A DNA stretch of 33,606 bases from CBDUBH01 sp965365345 (GCA_965365345.1 CBDUBH010000036.1:1-33606); one strand, 5' to 3'. Positions 1 through 8,159 are shown, numbered from the stretch's first letter. Translations and numbers: made by a program. Notes: a model not told the origin generated them from the sequence alone.

Positions 1-411
1 CAATTAAATTCCGCACTCGAAATCATTGAAAAAGAAGGAAACGGAGTTTTAGTTTACATGCGTCAGGAAGGCAGAGGCATCGGTTTGGCAAATAAATTAA
101 AAGCGTATGTTTTGCAGGATGAAGGAAAAGATACCGTAGAAGCTAACGAAATGCTTGGCTTTAAAGCCGATCTGAGAGATTACGGAATAGGCGCACAAAT
201 TCTAGCCGAACTCGGCGTGAAAAAAATGAAACTCCTTACAAACAATCCGAAAAAGATTATCGGATTAAAAGGATACGGTTTGGAAGTTGTTGAACGGGTT
301 CCATTAGAAATTGTTCCAAACGAAAGAAATCAAAAATATTTGATGGCAAAGCGCGACAAACTCGGACATATGATTTTACAAGAGAAAATCGTAACTCATC
401 AAGGAAAATAA
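1..411 (+). CDS. ribA: GTP cyclohydrolase II (C-terminal part, 5' end outside window)
   Basis: The open frame runs in from the left edge and ends at 409-411, so this is the C-terminal 136 residues of a longer protein. GTP cyclohydrolase II opens GTP to start riboflavin synthesis. The window shows the family signature RQEGRGIGL, followed by NKLKAY, DTVEAN, a YGIGAQIL segment and LLTNNPKK, all in the usual order for this domain. The zinc-binding cysteines lie upstream of the window. The ATG at 58 falls inside the conserved VYMRQEG stretch and is not the start. In many Bacteroidota-like genomes this domain is fused behind a DHBP synthase (RibBA); whether that holds here cannot be seen. The gene is closed by a strong hairpin terminator. 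Confidence 0.93.
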   Translation, partial: QLNSALEIIEKEGNGVLVYMRQEGRGIGLANKLKAYVLQDEGKDTVEANEMLGFKADLRDYGIGAQILAELGVKKMKLLTNNPKKIIGLKGYGLEVVERVPLEIVPNERNQKYLMAKRDKLGHMILQEKIVTHQGK

Positions 412-435
412 GAGACTTTTTAAGTCTCTTTTTTT
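411..435 (+). terminator. Rho-independent terminator after ribA
   Basis: An 8-bp stem (AGAGACTT at 411-418, AAGTCTCT at 422-429) with a 3-nt loop is followed directly by a T run to 435. It begins at the last base of the ribA stop codon, so it separates ribA from the agmatinase gene. Confidence 0.85.
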
Positions 436-476
436 ATATTAAATAAAAATAATTTTGTAAAATTTCGGATGGTAAA

Positions 477-1364
477 ATGAAAGTATTGGATATCAAAAAG
501 AATTTTTTGGCTGTTGAAAAAGAGCATTCAAGTTATGAAACTTCAGAAATTGCAGTAATATCAGTTCCATTTGAAAAAACAGTAAGTTATGGCAAAGGCA
601 CTAAAAACGGACCGAAAGAAATTCTTAACGCTTCACATTACGTTGAATTTTATGATGAGGAATTGGATCGTGAACTAATTTTTGAAAAAGGAATTGCAAC
701 TTTGGCTCCTGTTTCATTTAAAGATATGAGCCTAAAAAAATCTATGGAACTTATTTATTCAAGCGTTAAAGAAGTTTTGAATGATGGAAAATTTCCGGTT
801 GTTTTAGGCGGTGAACATTCAATTTCCGCTCCGGTTGTTAAAGCAATTTTAGAAAAGTTTGAAAATATTTCGATCCTTCAATTTGATGCACATTCCGATC
901 TTCGTGAAAGTTATGAAGGAAGTATTTTTTCACATGCTTCGGTAATGGCAAGAGTTGCAGAAATGAATAAGAATATTGTTCAGGTTGGAATAAGAGCCCA
1001 ATGTAAAGAAGAAGCCAAATTCATAAAAGAAAATAAAATAAATACTTTTTATGCGCGCGATATACGATCAGGAAAAATTAAAGATCTTAACAAAGAGGTT
1101 TTGAAAAATTTAAAAGAAAATGTTTACATTACTTTTGATGTTGATGGATTTGATCCTTCTTTTATGCCGGCAACCGGTACTCCTGAGCCCGGCGGTTTGT
1201 TTTGGGATGAAACAATGAATCTTTTGAAATTGATCGGTAAAGAAAGAAACATAGTAGGATTTGACGTTGTAGAATTGGCTCCCGATGAAAAAAGCGAATC
1301 ATCAAATTTCGTTGCAGCAAAATTAGTCTATAAAATTCTAAATTACGCATATCAAAACAAATAA
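477..1364 (+). CDS. speB: Agmatinase/arginase-family ureohydrolase
   Basis: A 295-residue ureohydrolase, the usual length for agmatinases. These dimanganese enzymes release urea from guanidino compounds; agmatinase makes putrescine. The metal-binding motifs are complete: GGEHS (His114), DAHSD (Asp137, His139, Asp141), a SHAS segment, and FDVDGFDP (Asp221, Asp223), followed by GTPEPGG. This arrangement fits agmatinase better than arginase, but related guanidino-acid hydrolases share it, so the substrate is inferred. No arginine decarboxylase is nearby. The start has only a weak purine-rich stretch before it, and a TAATTTTG box at 450-457 could be the promoter core. The nfeD-like gene begins 2 nt after its stop, so the two are probably co-transcribed. 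Confidence 0.85.
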   Translation: MKVLDIKKNFLAVEKEHSSYETSEIAVISVPFEKTVSYGKGTKNGPKEILNASHYVEFYDEELDRELIFEKGIATLAPVSFKDMSLKKSMELIYSSVKEVLNDGKFPVVLGGEHSISAPVVKAILEKFENISILQFDAHSDLRESYEGSIFSHASVMARVAEMNKNIVQVGIRAQCKEEAKFIKENKINTFYARDIRSGKIKDLNKEVLKNLKENVYITFDVDGFDPSFMPATGTPEPGGLFWDETMNLLKLIGKERNIVGFDVVELAPDEKSESSNFVAAKLVYKILNYAYQNK

Positions 1365-1365
1365 T

Positions 1366-2688
1366 ATGAAAACTTTAACGGCAGTCTTGTTTTTCTTGAT
1401 AGCATCATTTTCCCAGATTTACGGACAAGGGAAAATTTATGTTGTTAATATTGAAGGAACTATTGATCCCGGACTTTCGCCATACGTTTCAAGAATTATT
1501 ACAGAAGCAGAGGCAAATTCCGCAAGCGCTTTGATCTTCAAAATTAATACTTTTGGCGGAAGAGTTGATGCTGCAACTCAAATTAAAGATGCAATTATAA
1601 ACAGCAAAATTCAAACCATTGCCTTTATTGATAAAAGGGCAATTTCTGCGGGAGCTTTGATTGCGCTTTCGTGTAATAAAATTGCAATGGTTCCCGGCGC
1701 TTCAATCGGAGCCGCTACGGTAGTTGATCAGCAGGGACAAAAACAAAGCGAAAAGTATCAATCATATATGCGTTCGGAAATGCGGTCAACAGCGGAACGC
1801 ACCGGAAGACGCGCCGATATTGCAGAAGGAATGGTTGATGAAAAAGTCATTATTGAAGGTCTGGTTGATAGTACGAAATTGATCACACTTACTTCTCTTG
1901 AAGCAAGAAAATTCGGAATTGCAGATACGATCGTTAATAATCTTGATGAACTTTTAGCTGCTTATGATCTGAAAAATTTAAGAATTGAAAGACCCGGTAC
2001 AAATTGGGCAGAAGATTTTGTAAGGTTCATCAACAATCCGATCATTTCTTCTCTATTGATAATGGTAGGGCTTATCGGACTTTTTGTTGAAATTAAAACT
2101 CCGGGCTGGGGAATTGCAGGAACCGCAGCGCTTATTGCGTTGGGTTTGTTTTTCGGAACTTCTTACATTCTTAAACTTGCTTCTATAATTGAAATTCTGA
2201 TTTTTATTGCCGGAGTTGTTTTACTGCTTGTCGAAATTTTTGTAATTCCGGGATTCGGAGTTGCGGGAATAAGCGGTATAGTTTTAATAATTGCAGGACT
2301 TTTCCTTTCACTATTGGGAGAATTCCCGACTTTAAATCCGGGACTTATAAGAATTGCAATAATTCAACTTGCCGGATCGCTTTTAATGACATTTTTAGCA
2401 ATTCTTGCATTACTGAAAATTTTACCCAAATCAACAACATTCAACAAACTAGTTTTAAAAGAAGAAGAATATGCCGAAGCGGGTTTTACATCATCAAAGA
2501 CTTTCAAACAATTTAACGGTATGGAAGGCATGGCTTTAACTGTTTTAAGACCTGCCGGAACCGCTGTAATTAACGATGAAAGAATTGATGTGATTACAGA
2601 AGGTAATTTTATTGATAAAGGCAAAAAAATAAAAGTAATAAGAATTGAAGGTTCAAAAATCTTTGTTCGCGAAATTGAAAACGAATAA
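1366..2688 (+). CDS. NfeD-family membrane-bound serine protease (ClpP-like plus NfeD domain)
   Basis: A 440-residue secreted/membrane protein. It opens with a signal peptide (residues 1-20, cut expected after IYG). A ClpP-like protease domain follows, with the GGR loop at 64-66, a candidate nucleophile Ser94 in AISAGAL, and Lys130 as the candidate dyad base, as in archaeal PH1510. About four membrane segments span roughly 225-350, and the last ~60 residues look like the soluble OB-fold NfeD domain. The full-length form usually works with stomatin/SPFH proteins in membrane protein quality control, but no stomatin gene is visible here. There is no Shine-Dalgarno sequence; the ATG lies 1 nt after the speB stop codon, which suggests translational coupling. 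Confidence 0.88.
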   Translation: MKTLTAVLFFLIASFSQIYGQGKIYVVNIEGTIDPGLSPYVSRIITEAEANSASALIFKINTFGGRVDAATQIKDAIINSKIQTIAFIDKRAISAGALIALSCNKIAMVPGASIGAATVVDQQGQKQSEKYQSYMRSEMRSTAERTGRRADIAEGMVDEKVIIEGLVDSTKLITLTSLEARKFGIADTIVNNLDELLAAYDLKNLRIERPGTNWAEDFVRFINNPIISSLLIMVGLIGLFVEIKTPGWGIAGTAALIALGLFFGTSYILKLASIIEILIFIAGVVLLLVEIFVIPGFGVAGISGIVLIIAGLFLSLLGEFPTLNPGLIRIAIIQLAGSLLMTFLAILALLKILPKSTTFNKLVLKEEEYAEAGFTSSKTFKQFNGMEGMALTVLRPAGTAVINDERIDVITEGNFIDKGKKIKVIRIEGSKIFVREIENE

Positions 2689-2793
2689 TTTCTTTTAATA
2701 AATTGCATAATTTTTTTTCAAGTGAATTTTTCGTTTTTATTTACAATATTATTATTAAATGTTTTTTGTAAATAAAGTAACATAATACGGAGT

Positions 2794-3306
2794 ATGAGTT
2801 TGAGCAGTTCCAAAGATATTCTTTCGCAAAAAGCAAGTGAATCGGAATCTTTAAAAAATTCTATAAGCAAGCCCGATGATATTTCTAAAGTTGATTCCGA
2901 TAAGCCGACCACGATAATAAACGAAGATGGTAAAAAAGTCTTGGTATTTAAAGATCCTTTGTATTCGCGTGAAAAAAGAAGCATTGTGAATTATACGATA
3001 TTCAAAGGGAAATGGCAGTTTGAAAATCTCGATGATATTGATGATACTGAACCTGAAAAATGCGCTGTTAAATTTACTTCGCTTGGAAATGAAGTAAGTG
3101 AATTTACCATTGTTTTCAAATCTTTAAAAGATCGAGTTGAATTTATGGATTCAATTTATAGCGATCAGGAAATGCGACAAGTGGGCTCCGGAATGAGTTT
3201 GGAAAAACTTGCTAATTCAAAAGTTTTCAAAACAACCGGCGGATTGATCGGACTTTCCATTGCAAGTTACGGACTTTATAAATTACTCGGGAAAAAGAAA
3301 GATTAA
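2794..3306 (+). CDS. Unrecognised protein with C-terminal membrane anchor
   Basis: I do not recognise this 170-residue protein. Residues 1-45 are Ser/Lys/Asp-rich and probably disordered. Residues 46-125 look like a compact beta-rich domain with conserved-looking aromatic positions (Lys-Trp-Gln-Phe around 73-76, Phe-Thr-Ile-Val-Phe around 104-108). A single hydrophobic stretch (about 147-164) is followed by a Lys-rich end, the pattern of a tail-anchored protein with its bulk in the cytoplasm. GGAG at 2789-2792 is only 1 nt from the ATG but 7 nt from the in-frame TTG at 2800, so the true start may be the TTG. It lies 105 nt after nfeD and ends just before a strong terminator. Confidence 0.7.
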   Translation: MSLSSSKDILSQKASESESLKNSISKPDDISKVDSDKPTTIINEDGKKVLVFKDPLYSREKRSIVNYTIFKGKWQFENLDDIDDTEPEKCAVKFTSLGNEVSEFTIVFKSLKDRVEFMDSIYSDQEMRQVGSGMSLEKLANSKVFKTTGGLIGLSIASYGLYKLLGKKKD

Positions 3307-3326
3307 ATAGTTTGAAATATTTATAA

Positions 3327-3352
3327 AAAAACCTCGCATCAGCGAGGTTTTT
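3327..3352. terminator. Bidirectional hairpin terminator
   Basis: A perfect 11-bp stem (AAAAACCTCGC, loop ATCA, GCGAGGTTTTT) lies between two convergent genes. The A run on one side and T run on the other allow it to end transcription from both the + strand gene ending at 3306 and the - strand lipoprotein gene ending at 3386. Confidence 0.88.
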
Positions 3353-3385
3353 AATTTTAAATTTCAATTTTTAAGAAAATTTAAA

Positions 3386-4426
3386 TTACAATAAAGTTAC
3401 CTGATTTTCACTTACAACATCATCAGACCTTTCAGCAAATTTTGGTCCCGGAGCATTCGGCGGTAATTCCATTTTCATTGATGATTTTACAGTGCTTTTT
3501 ACCATTGAAGATTGGATCAATCCTTTTTCGGTATTGAATTTTATTTTGCCATTACCGTTTGCTTTAGGTTTTGAAAAGTTATATTTAACACCGCGTTCGG
3601 TAAAAGTATTTTGTCCTTTTGTTTCAATATTTGCATCAAAAGAAATTATTGCCAAACGTTCATCATTTAATTTTTCAAATTCCTGCAATTCATATTGTGC
3701 AATTGTAACTGCATCAAAAATACTGAATTTACTTGGAGTTGATTCATTCCAGGTTGAATCTTTTGCCAATTCTGTTGAAGGAAGGTTTCTGAAAATTTGT
3801 TTTAGCAATGGTTTAAGCGCACCTTCGGAAATATTAAATCCGATCTGCTTTTTTTGTTCTTCATTAACTTTATCTTTTGCGCCTTGCATATCCAAAAGTT
3901 TATTTGTAATTCTATCAACTTTAGTTATTTCAAGTAACTCGCCTTTGGAATTTACACGGATATTAAACGGGGAATTTACAAGAGCTTCATAATCAGCATA
4001 CTTTAATCTTTCAGTTGAATCTGTAATTGTTCCTGATTTATATGAAACTTTTGTATCTCCTGAATTTGCATCAATTTCGATTGTAGATAAAATTACTTTT
4101 AAGTCAGCAGTTTTATCTTCATCAACTTCAACAACACTAAAATTTATTAAATATCTGATTTGATCGTAACCGCTTTGTGATACTGTTGTATCTGATTTTA
4201 TTGTTTGTGTGGATTTATTTGTGCTTACGATCTTATAATTAAAAGTATCGCCTTTTTTGAAAGCGTACGCAAGTTTTACACTTGCCGGTGGATTCGGATC
4301 AACTTTTGTAACGTGCTGAACAGTATCTTTTAAGGAAACCGGTTTATTATCGTTGCCTGATTTTTTATCGCATCCCAAATATGTGAACGTAACCAAAATT
4401 GTAAATAACAAAAAGAACTTTTTCAT
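3386..4426 (-). CDS. DUF6263-like lipoprotein
   Basis: A 346-residue predicted lipoprotein. The signal peptide is MKKFFLLFTILVTFTYLGC, with the acylated cysteine at residue 19. The mature part starts with a Lys/Asp/Asn-rich linker and continues as a soluble beta-rich domain; its sequence (a 'KGDTFNYKI' strand, a NSPFNIRVNSKGELLEI segment, and a late GKIKFNTEKG strand) resembles DUF6263 lipoproteins of Bacteroidota. Function is unknown. I chose the ATG at 4426 over an upstream in-frame start at 4495 because it begins a clean signal peptide and has AAAGG about 7 nt upstream. It stands alone between a bidirectional terminator and a 386-nt gap. Confidence 0.78.
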   Translation of the reverse strand: MKKFFLLFTILVTFTYLGCDKKSGNDNKPVSLKDTVQHVTKVDPNPPASVKLAYAFKKGDTFNYKIVSTNKSTQTIKSDTTVSQSGYDQIRYLINFSVVEVDEDKTADLKVILSTIEIDANSGDTKVSYKSGTITDSTERLKYADYEALVNSPFNIRVNSKGELLEITKVDRITNKLLDMQGAKDKVNEEQKKQIGFNISEGALKPLLKQIFRNLPSTELAKDSTWNESTPSKFSIFDAVTIAQYELQEFEKLNDERLAIISFDANIETKGQNTFTERGVKYNFSKPKANGNGKIKFNTEKGLIQSSMVKSTVKSSMKMELPPNAPGPKFAERSDDVVSENQVTLL

Positions 4427-4497
4427 TGTGTACCTTTTAAAGAGTTTATAATTTGAACTGAACAATTCTTTTAAAACAAGAATTTGTTTAACCATTC

Positions 4498-4528
4498 CAA
4501 ATATAATTTGTTTCAGGCAAATTTTCTA
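4498..4528 (-). promoter_or_regulatory. Candidate promoter of the DUF6263-like gene
   Basis: On the - strand, TATATTTG (4505-4498) fits the Bacteroidota TAnnTTTG box. Read as a sigma-70 -10 (TATATT), it has TAGAAA exactly 17 nt upstream, a 4/6 match to TTGACA. A transcript would start about 65 nt before the gene. The support is a match by eye in AT-rich DNA only. Confidence 0.35.
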
Positions 4529-4812
4529 ATTCATTATTAAGTTATATTTTGTAAAATGACTTTGAAGATGATTTTCAGTAAAATAATTTGCGGAAAGTTT
4601 TAGAAATATAACTTACAGAATAAAAATTAATCAATTCTTATGGTGTAAATTTTGATTTTGAATTTGGAAAAATTTAAGATGGGAATTTCATTTAAAATGA
4701 AAATGACCATTATCAAACTTTGAGATGAAAAAATAATTGATCTTTTCAAATAAAATTTATAATGGTCATTCCGAAAGAAAATATTCTATTGAATTTTTAC
4801 AAAAGAAAGATT
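4529..4812. other. Intergenic region with inverted repeats, no gene seen
   Basis: The gap between ndk and the lipoprotein gene holds no convincing reading frame or RNA gene. It is very AT-rich and contains two inverted repeats described separately (4686-4702 and 4702-4770). Confidence 0.6.
4702..4770. repeat. 69-nt element bounded by perfect 12-bp inverted repeats
   Basis: AATGACCATTAT at 4702-4713 is matched by its exact reverse complement at 4759-4770, with 45 nt of AT-rich sequence between. A second palindrome, TTTCATTT-A-AAATGAAA at 4686-4702, abuts the left arm. The element begins about 40 nt beyond the ndk stop codon. It could be a weak long-loop terminator or mRNA 3'-end structure for the sucD-ndk transcript, or a small non-coding mobile element. 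Confidence 0.6.
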
Positions 4813-5241
4813 TTATTTTTCAAGTTCTAGCAATTCTTTACCCGAAAAGAAAAATGAAATTTCATTTTTAGCATTTTCATCTGAATCAGAACCGTGAACT
4901 ATGTTAAAAGATTTACTTTCAGCGTAAAGTTTTCTAATTGTTCCTTCTTCGGCTTGAGCAGGATCAGTAGCGCCAATAAGTTTTCTGAAATCCGAAACAG
5001 CATTATCTTTTTCAAGAACTATCGGAACGCAATTTCCCGAAGTCATATAATCCATAAGATCATTAAAAAATCCTTTTTCTTTATGAACTTCGTAAAACCC
5101 GCCGGCTACGGTTCTATCCAATTTCATCATTTTCATAGCTTTAATTTTAAATCCGGCTTCGGTGATCATTTTTATAACGTGTCCGACCAAATTTTTATTT
5201 ACACAATCGGGCTTTAAGATCGCAAGAGTTCTATTGTTCAA
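4813..5241 (-). CDS. ndk: Nucleoside diphosphate kinase
   Basis: The enzyme moves the gamma phosphate of ATP to other NDPs through a phosphohistidine. At 142 residues it has the family length. The start RTLAILKPD and the active-site motif NIVHGSDS, with His116 as the phosphorylated residue, are typical, as is the AEEGTIRKLYA segment. The start codon is TTG: no earlier or nearby ATG gives the normal N-terminus, and AGGAGG lies 4 nt upstream in the gap after sucD. It follows sucD by 18 nt, so both are likely made from one transcript. NDK and succinyl-CoA synthetase have been reported to associate in other bacteria, which fits a role in balancing GTP and ATP from the TCA cycle. Confidence 0.96.
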   Translation of the reverse strand: MNNRTLAILKPDCVNKNLVGHVIKMITEAGFKIKAMKMMKLDRTVAGGFYEVHKEKGFFNDLMDYMTSGNCVPIVLEKDNAVSDFRKLIGATDPAQAEEGTIRKLYAESKSFNIVHGSDSDENAKNEISFFFSGKELLELEK

Positions 5242-5259
5242 AAATCCTCCTGAATAATT

Positions 5260-6303
5260 TTATTTTCTTTTTGTATTTTTTGATGTTTTTGATTTTGCAT
5301 TTGATTTTTTCGCAGCTGATTTTTCAGCACTTTTAACAATAACTTTTCCGCTTGTTTTTTTTGCTGCTGATTTTGAACTGGTTTTTGATTTAGAAGTTTT
5401 AGCTGAAGGTTTTTGTTCAGCCTTATTTTTAGCAGCTTCCAAAGCTTTTTGCATTGTTATCCCAATTTCGGCAGGGGATTCAACTACCTTTATTCCGGCT
5501 TTTTTCATTGCTGTCATTTTTTCTGATGCAGTTCCTTTTCCGCCTGAAATAATTGCGCCTGCGTGTCCCATTCTTCTCCCCGGAGGTGCAGTTCTTCCGG
5601 CAATAAATCCAACCACAGGTTTTTTAACATTTTTCTTTATAAATTCCGCTGCTTCTTCTTCAGCGCTTCCGCCAATTTCACCGATCATTATAATTCCATC
5701 TGTATTCGGATCATCGTTAAATAATTTGATGATATCAATAAATCTTGATCCGATAACAGGATCGCCGCCGATTCCGACACAAGTTGATTGTCCGATCTTT
5801 AAATCCGATAATTGTTTTACAGCTTCATAAGTTAAAGTTCCGCTTCGTGAAACAACACCGACTTTTCCGGTTTTGTGAATGAAGCCCGGCATAATTCCGA
5901 CTTTTGCTTTTCCCGGAGAAATAACGCCCGGGCAATTTGGACCAACCAATCTAACATCTTTGTTTTGAATTGCGTTGTACACTTTTGTCATATCCTTAGC
6001 CGGAATTCCTTCGGTGATACAAATTACTAATTTTATTCCTGCATCGGCTGCTTCCAATATTGCATCTGCTGCAAATGCCGGCGGAACAAAAATCACTGAT
6101 GTGTTTGCTTTTGCAATTTCAACTGCTTCTCTTACTGTGTTAAAAATCGGAACTCCCTCAAATTTTTGTCCGCCCTTTCCCGGCGTAACTCCCGCAACAA
6201 CATTAGTTCCGTATTCGATCATTTGGCCTGCATGAAATGAACCTTCGCTTCCGGTAATTCCCTGAACAACAAGACGGGTTTTTTTGTCAACAAGTATGCT
6301 CAT
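5260..6303 (-). CDS. sucD: Succinyl-CoA synthetase alpha subunit with basic C-terminal tail
   Basis: The alpha subunit binds CoA and carries the phosphohistidine that couples succinyl-CoA cleavage to ATP or GTP formation. Residues 1-292 are a normal SucD: QGITGSEG CoA-binding loop at 14-21, GPNCPG at 121-126, and His247 in GRRMGHAGA, matching His246 of E. coli. The protein then continues for about 55 residues of almost pure Lys/Ser/Ala/Thr (293-347), resembling a histone-H1-like tail; the usual length is about 290. No frameshift explains the tail: it runs in frame to the stop. GAGGG precedes the ATG by about 8 nt. The beta subunit gene is not in the window. ndk follows 18 nt downstream. Confidence 0.95.
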   Translation of the reverse strand: MSILVDKKTRLVVQGITGSEGSFHAGQMIEYGTNVVAGVTPGKGGQKFEGVPIFNTVREAVEIAKANTSVIFVPPAFAADAILEAADAGIKLVICITEGIPAKDMTKVYNAIQNKDVRLVGPNCPGVISPGKAKVGIMPGFIHKTGKVGVVSRSGTLTYEAVKQLSDLKIGQSTCVGIGGDPVIGSRFIDIIKLFNDDPNTDGIIMIGEIGGSAEEEAAEFIKKNVKKPVVGFIAGRTAPPGRRMGHAGAIISGGKGTASEKMTAMKKAGIKVVESPAEIGITMQKALEAAKNKAEQKPSAKTSKSKTSSKSAAKKTSGKVIVKSAEKSAAKKSNAKSKTSKNTKRK

Positions 6304-6342
6304 ACAATTTCCCTCGAATTAAATAGAATTTGGTAATTTATT

Positions 6343-6350
6343 CAAATATA
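6343..6350 (-). promoter_or_regulatory. Candidate promoter core of sucD-ndk
   Basis: TATATTTG on the - strand lies 40 nt before the sucD start, in the 173-nt AT-rich gap after gatA, and matches TAnnTTTG. No good -33/-35 box is seen at the expected distance. It would let sucD-ndk be transcribed separately from the genes upstream. Confidence 0.3.
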
Positions 6351-6476
6351 AAAAATATAAATTAAAATTCTATAATTACAAAAATAATAAATTTTTTTAA
6401 GGTATAATTTATTGAAAATAATTTTTTGATAAACAGGATTTGTTTTTTTTTGATCGGGAAATTTAAAAGCGAAAAA

Positions 6477-7907
6477 TCAAAAGAAAAATTTCTTCTCGAT
6501 GAAATTAGAAAGTCTTATTAATTTTTCCTCTTCAAATTGATTTGCCATTAATTGAAGTCCGATTGGCAAGCCTTCGGAATTTTTTCCGATTGGAATATTA
6601 ATTCCGGGAATTCCGACAAGATTTGCCGAAGTTGTATAAATATCATTTAAATACATTTGCAGCGGATCGGTTGATTTTTCACCGGTTTTAAACGCAACAG
6701 TTGGAGTTGTGGGAGTTAAAATTATATCAACTTTTTCAAACGCTTTATCATAATCATTTTTAATCAGTCTTCGTACTTTTTGCGCTTTTTTGTAGTAAGC
6801 ATCGTAATAACCGGAGGAAAGCACATAAGTGCCAAGCATAATTCTTCGTTTTACTTCATCCCCAAATCCTTCGGATCGCGATGAAATGTACATATCGTTT
6901 AAGTTTTTCGGATTTTCACTTCTGAATCCGTAACGCGCGCCGTCAAATCTTGCAAGATTTGAAGATGCTTCCGCAGTTGTTAAAATGTAATAAGTTGCAA
7001 TTGAATATTCAGTTAAAGGAAGTGAAATTTCTTCGATCGCAAAATTTTCACTTTTTAATTTTTCGATAATATTTTCAATTGATGCGTGGATTTCCGGATC
7101 CAATCCTTCACCGAAAAATTCTTTCGGAATTCCAATTTTGAATTTTGGAAAATCATTTGACAATCCGGCAACAAAATCAGGAACTTTAATATTTGCGCTT
7201 GTTGAATCGAGTTCATCTTTTCCTGAAATAATTTGCATTACAATTGAAATATCTTCAATTGAATTTGCAAACGGACCGATCGAATCAAAAGAAGAAGCAA
7301 ATGCCGTTAAACCAAATCTTGAAACTCTGCCGTATGTCGGTTTTAATCCGTAAACTCCGCAAAATGCCGCGGGCTGACGGATTGATCCGCCGGTATCGGT
7401 TCCGATTGAAACATCGCAAAGATTTGCCACAACGGCAACAGCGGAACCGCCGCTTGATCCGCCGGGTACTCTTGAATTATCAACGGGATTTAAAACTTTT
7501 CCGAAATATGAATTTTCATTTGATGAACCCATTGCAAATTCATCGCAATTTGTTCTGCCAATGATTATTGCATCTTCATCAATTAATTTTTGAATTGCTG
7601 TTGCTGTATAAAGTGCAAAAAAATCTTTTAAAATTTTTGAAGAGCAGGTGAGTGGTTGATCTTTTACCGAAAGCACATCTTTTATCGCAATTATCATTCC
7701 GGCAAGTTTTCCGTAATTGCCGCTCTTTATTTTCGCATCAATTTTTTCTGCTTGCTCTAAGGCTTCTTTTTCAAAAACAAAATTAAAAGCATTAAGATGT
7801 TTATTTTCTTCAATCCTTTTTAAAAAGAATTCAACATTTTCTTTTAAAGAAAGTTTACCGGATCTAAGAAGTTCGATCTTTTCAAAATAGTTTTGGTATT
7901 CGGTCAA
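6477..7907 (-). CDS. gatA: Aspartyl/glutamyl-tRNA amidotransferase subunit A
   Basis: GatA releases ammonia from glutamine so that GatCAB can convert Glu-tRNA(Gln) (or Asp-tRNA(Asn)) to the amidated form. The 476-residue protein has the amidase-signature triad in place: Lys76 in AIKDVL, Ser151 in PGGSSGGS and nucleophile Ser175 in GTDTGGSIRQPA, with the same spacing as in S. aureus GatA (79/154/178). The C-terminal half contains the PTTPTVAF and NLVGIPGINIP segments typical of GatA. The start is TTG, preceded by AAGGA about 9 nt upstream. It follows tatA by 20 nt in the purS-purQ-tatA-gatA run. gatB and gatC are not present in the window. Confidence 0.95.
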   Translation of the reverse strand: MTEYQNYFEKIELLRSGKLSLKENVEFFLKRIEENKHLNAFNFVFEKEALEQAEKIDAKIKSGNYGKLAGMIIAIKDVLSVKDQPLTCSSKILKDFFALYTATAIQKLIDEDAIIIGRTNCDEFAMGSSNENSYFGKVLNPVDNSRVPGGSSGGSAVAVVANLCDVSIGTDTGGSIRQPAAFCGVYGLKPTYGRVSRFGLTAFASSFDSIGPFANSIEDISIVMQIISGKDELDSTSANIKVPDFVAGLSNDFPKFKIGIPKEFFGEGLDPEIHASIENIIEKLKSENFAIEEISLPLTEYSIATYYILTTAEASSNLARFDGARYGFRSENPKNLNDMYISSRSEGFGDEVKRRIMLGTYVLSSGYYDAYYKKAQKVRRLIKNDYDKAFEKVDIILTPTTPTVAFKTGEKSTDPLQMYLNDIYTTSANLVGIPGINIPIGKNSEGLPIGLQLMANQFEEEKLIRLSNFIEKKFFF

Positions 7908-7927
7908 AAAAAATCCTTAATATTTAA

Positions 7928-8149
7928 TTAAGATTTATTTTCTGTCTTATCTTTTTTAGGATCAGTTGAAATTTCTTCTTCTACATCTTTTACTGCTTTT
8001 TTGAATTCTTTCATTCCTTTTCCTAAACCTTGTGCAAGTTCCGGAATTTTTTTAGCGCCGAAAAGTAAAAGCACAACAAGAAGTATTAATATAATTTCCG
8101 TTGCTCCCAAATTACCGATGAAGGCCACGGGTAAATTTACTGCTGACAT
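7928..8149 (-). CDS. tatA: Sec-independent (Tat) translocase subunit TatA/E
   Basis: TatA forms the protein-conducting part of the twin-arginine export system. This 73-residue protein has the full layout: a short periplasmic N-terminus, one membrane helix (about 15-31, GATEIILILLVVLLLFG), the FGAKKIPELA hinge, an amphipathic helix (LGKGMKEFKKAVKD) and a charged disordered tail. It could equally be named TatE, and TatA/TatB cannot be told apart with certainty, but the length and hinge favour TatA. AGGAGAG lies just upstream of its ATG. It is 10 nt after purQ and 20 nt before gatA. No tatC is seen. Confidence 0.92.
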   Translation of the reverse strand: MSAVNLPVAFIGNLGATEIILILLVVLLLFGAKKIPELAQGLGKGMKEFKKAVKDVEEEISTDPKKDKTENKS

Positions 8150-8159
8150 TTTCTCTCTC

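Noticed and set aside
3492..3992. A 166-codon open frame on the + strand opposite the DUF6263-like lipoprotein gene
   Set aside because: It lies wholly inside the antisense of a gene with a signal peptide and ribosome-binding site, and its translation has no recognisable domain.
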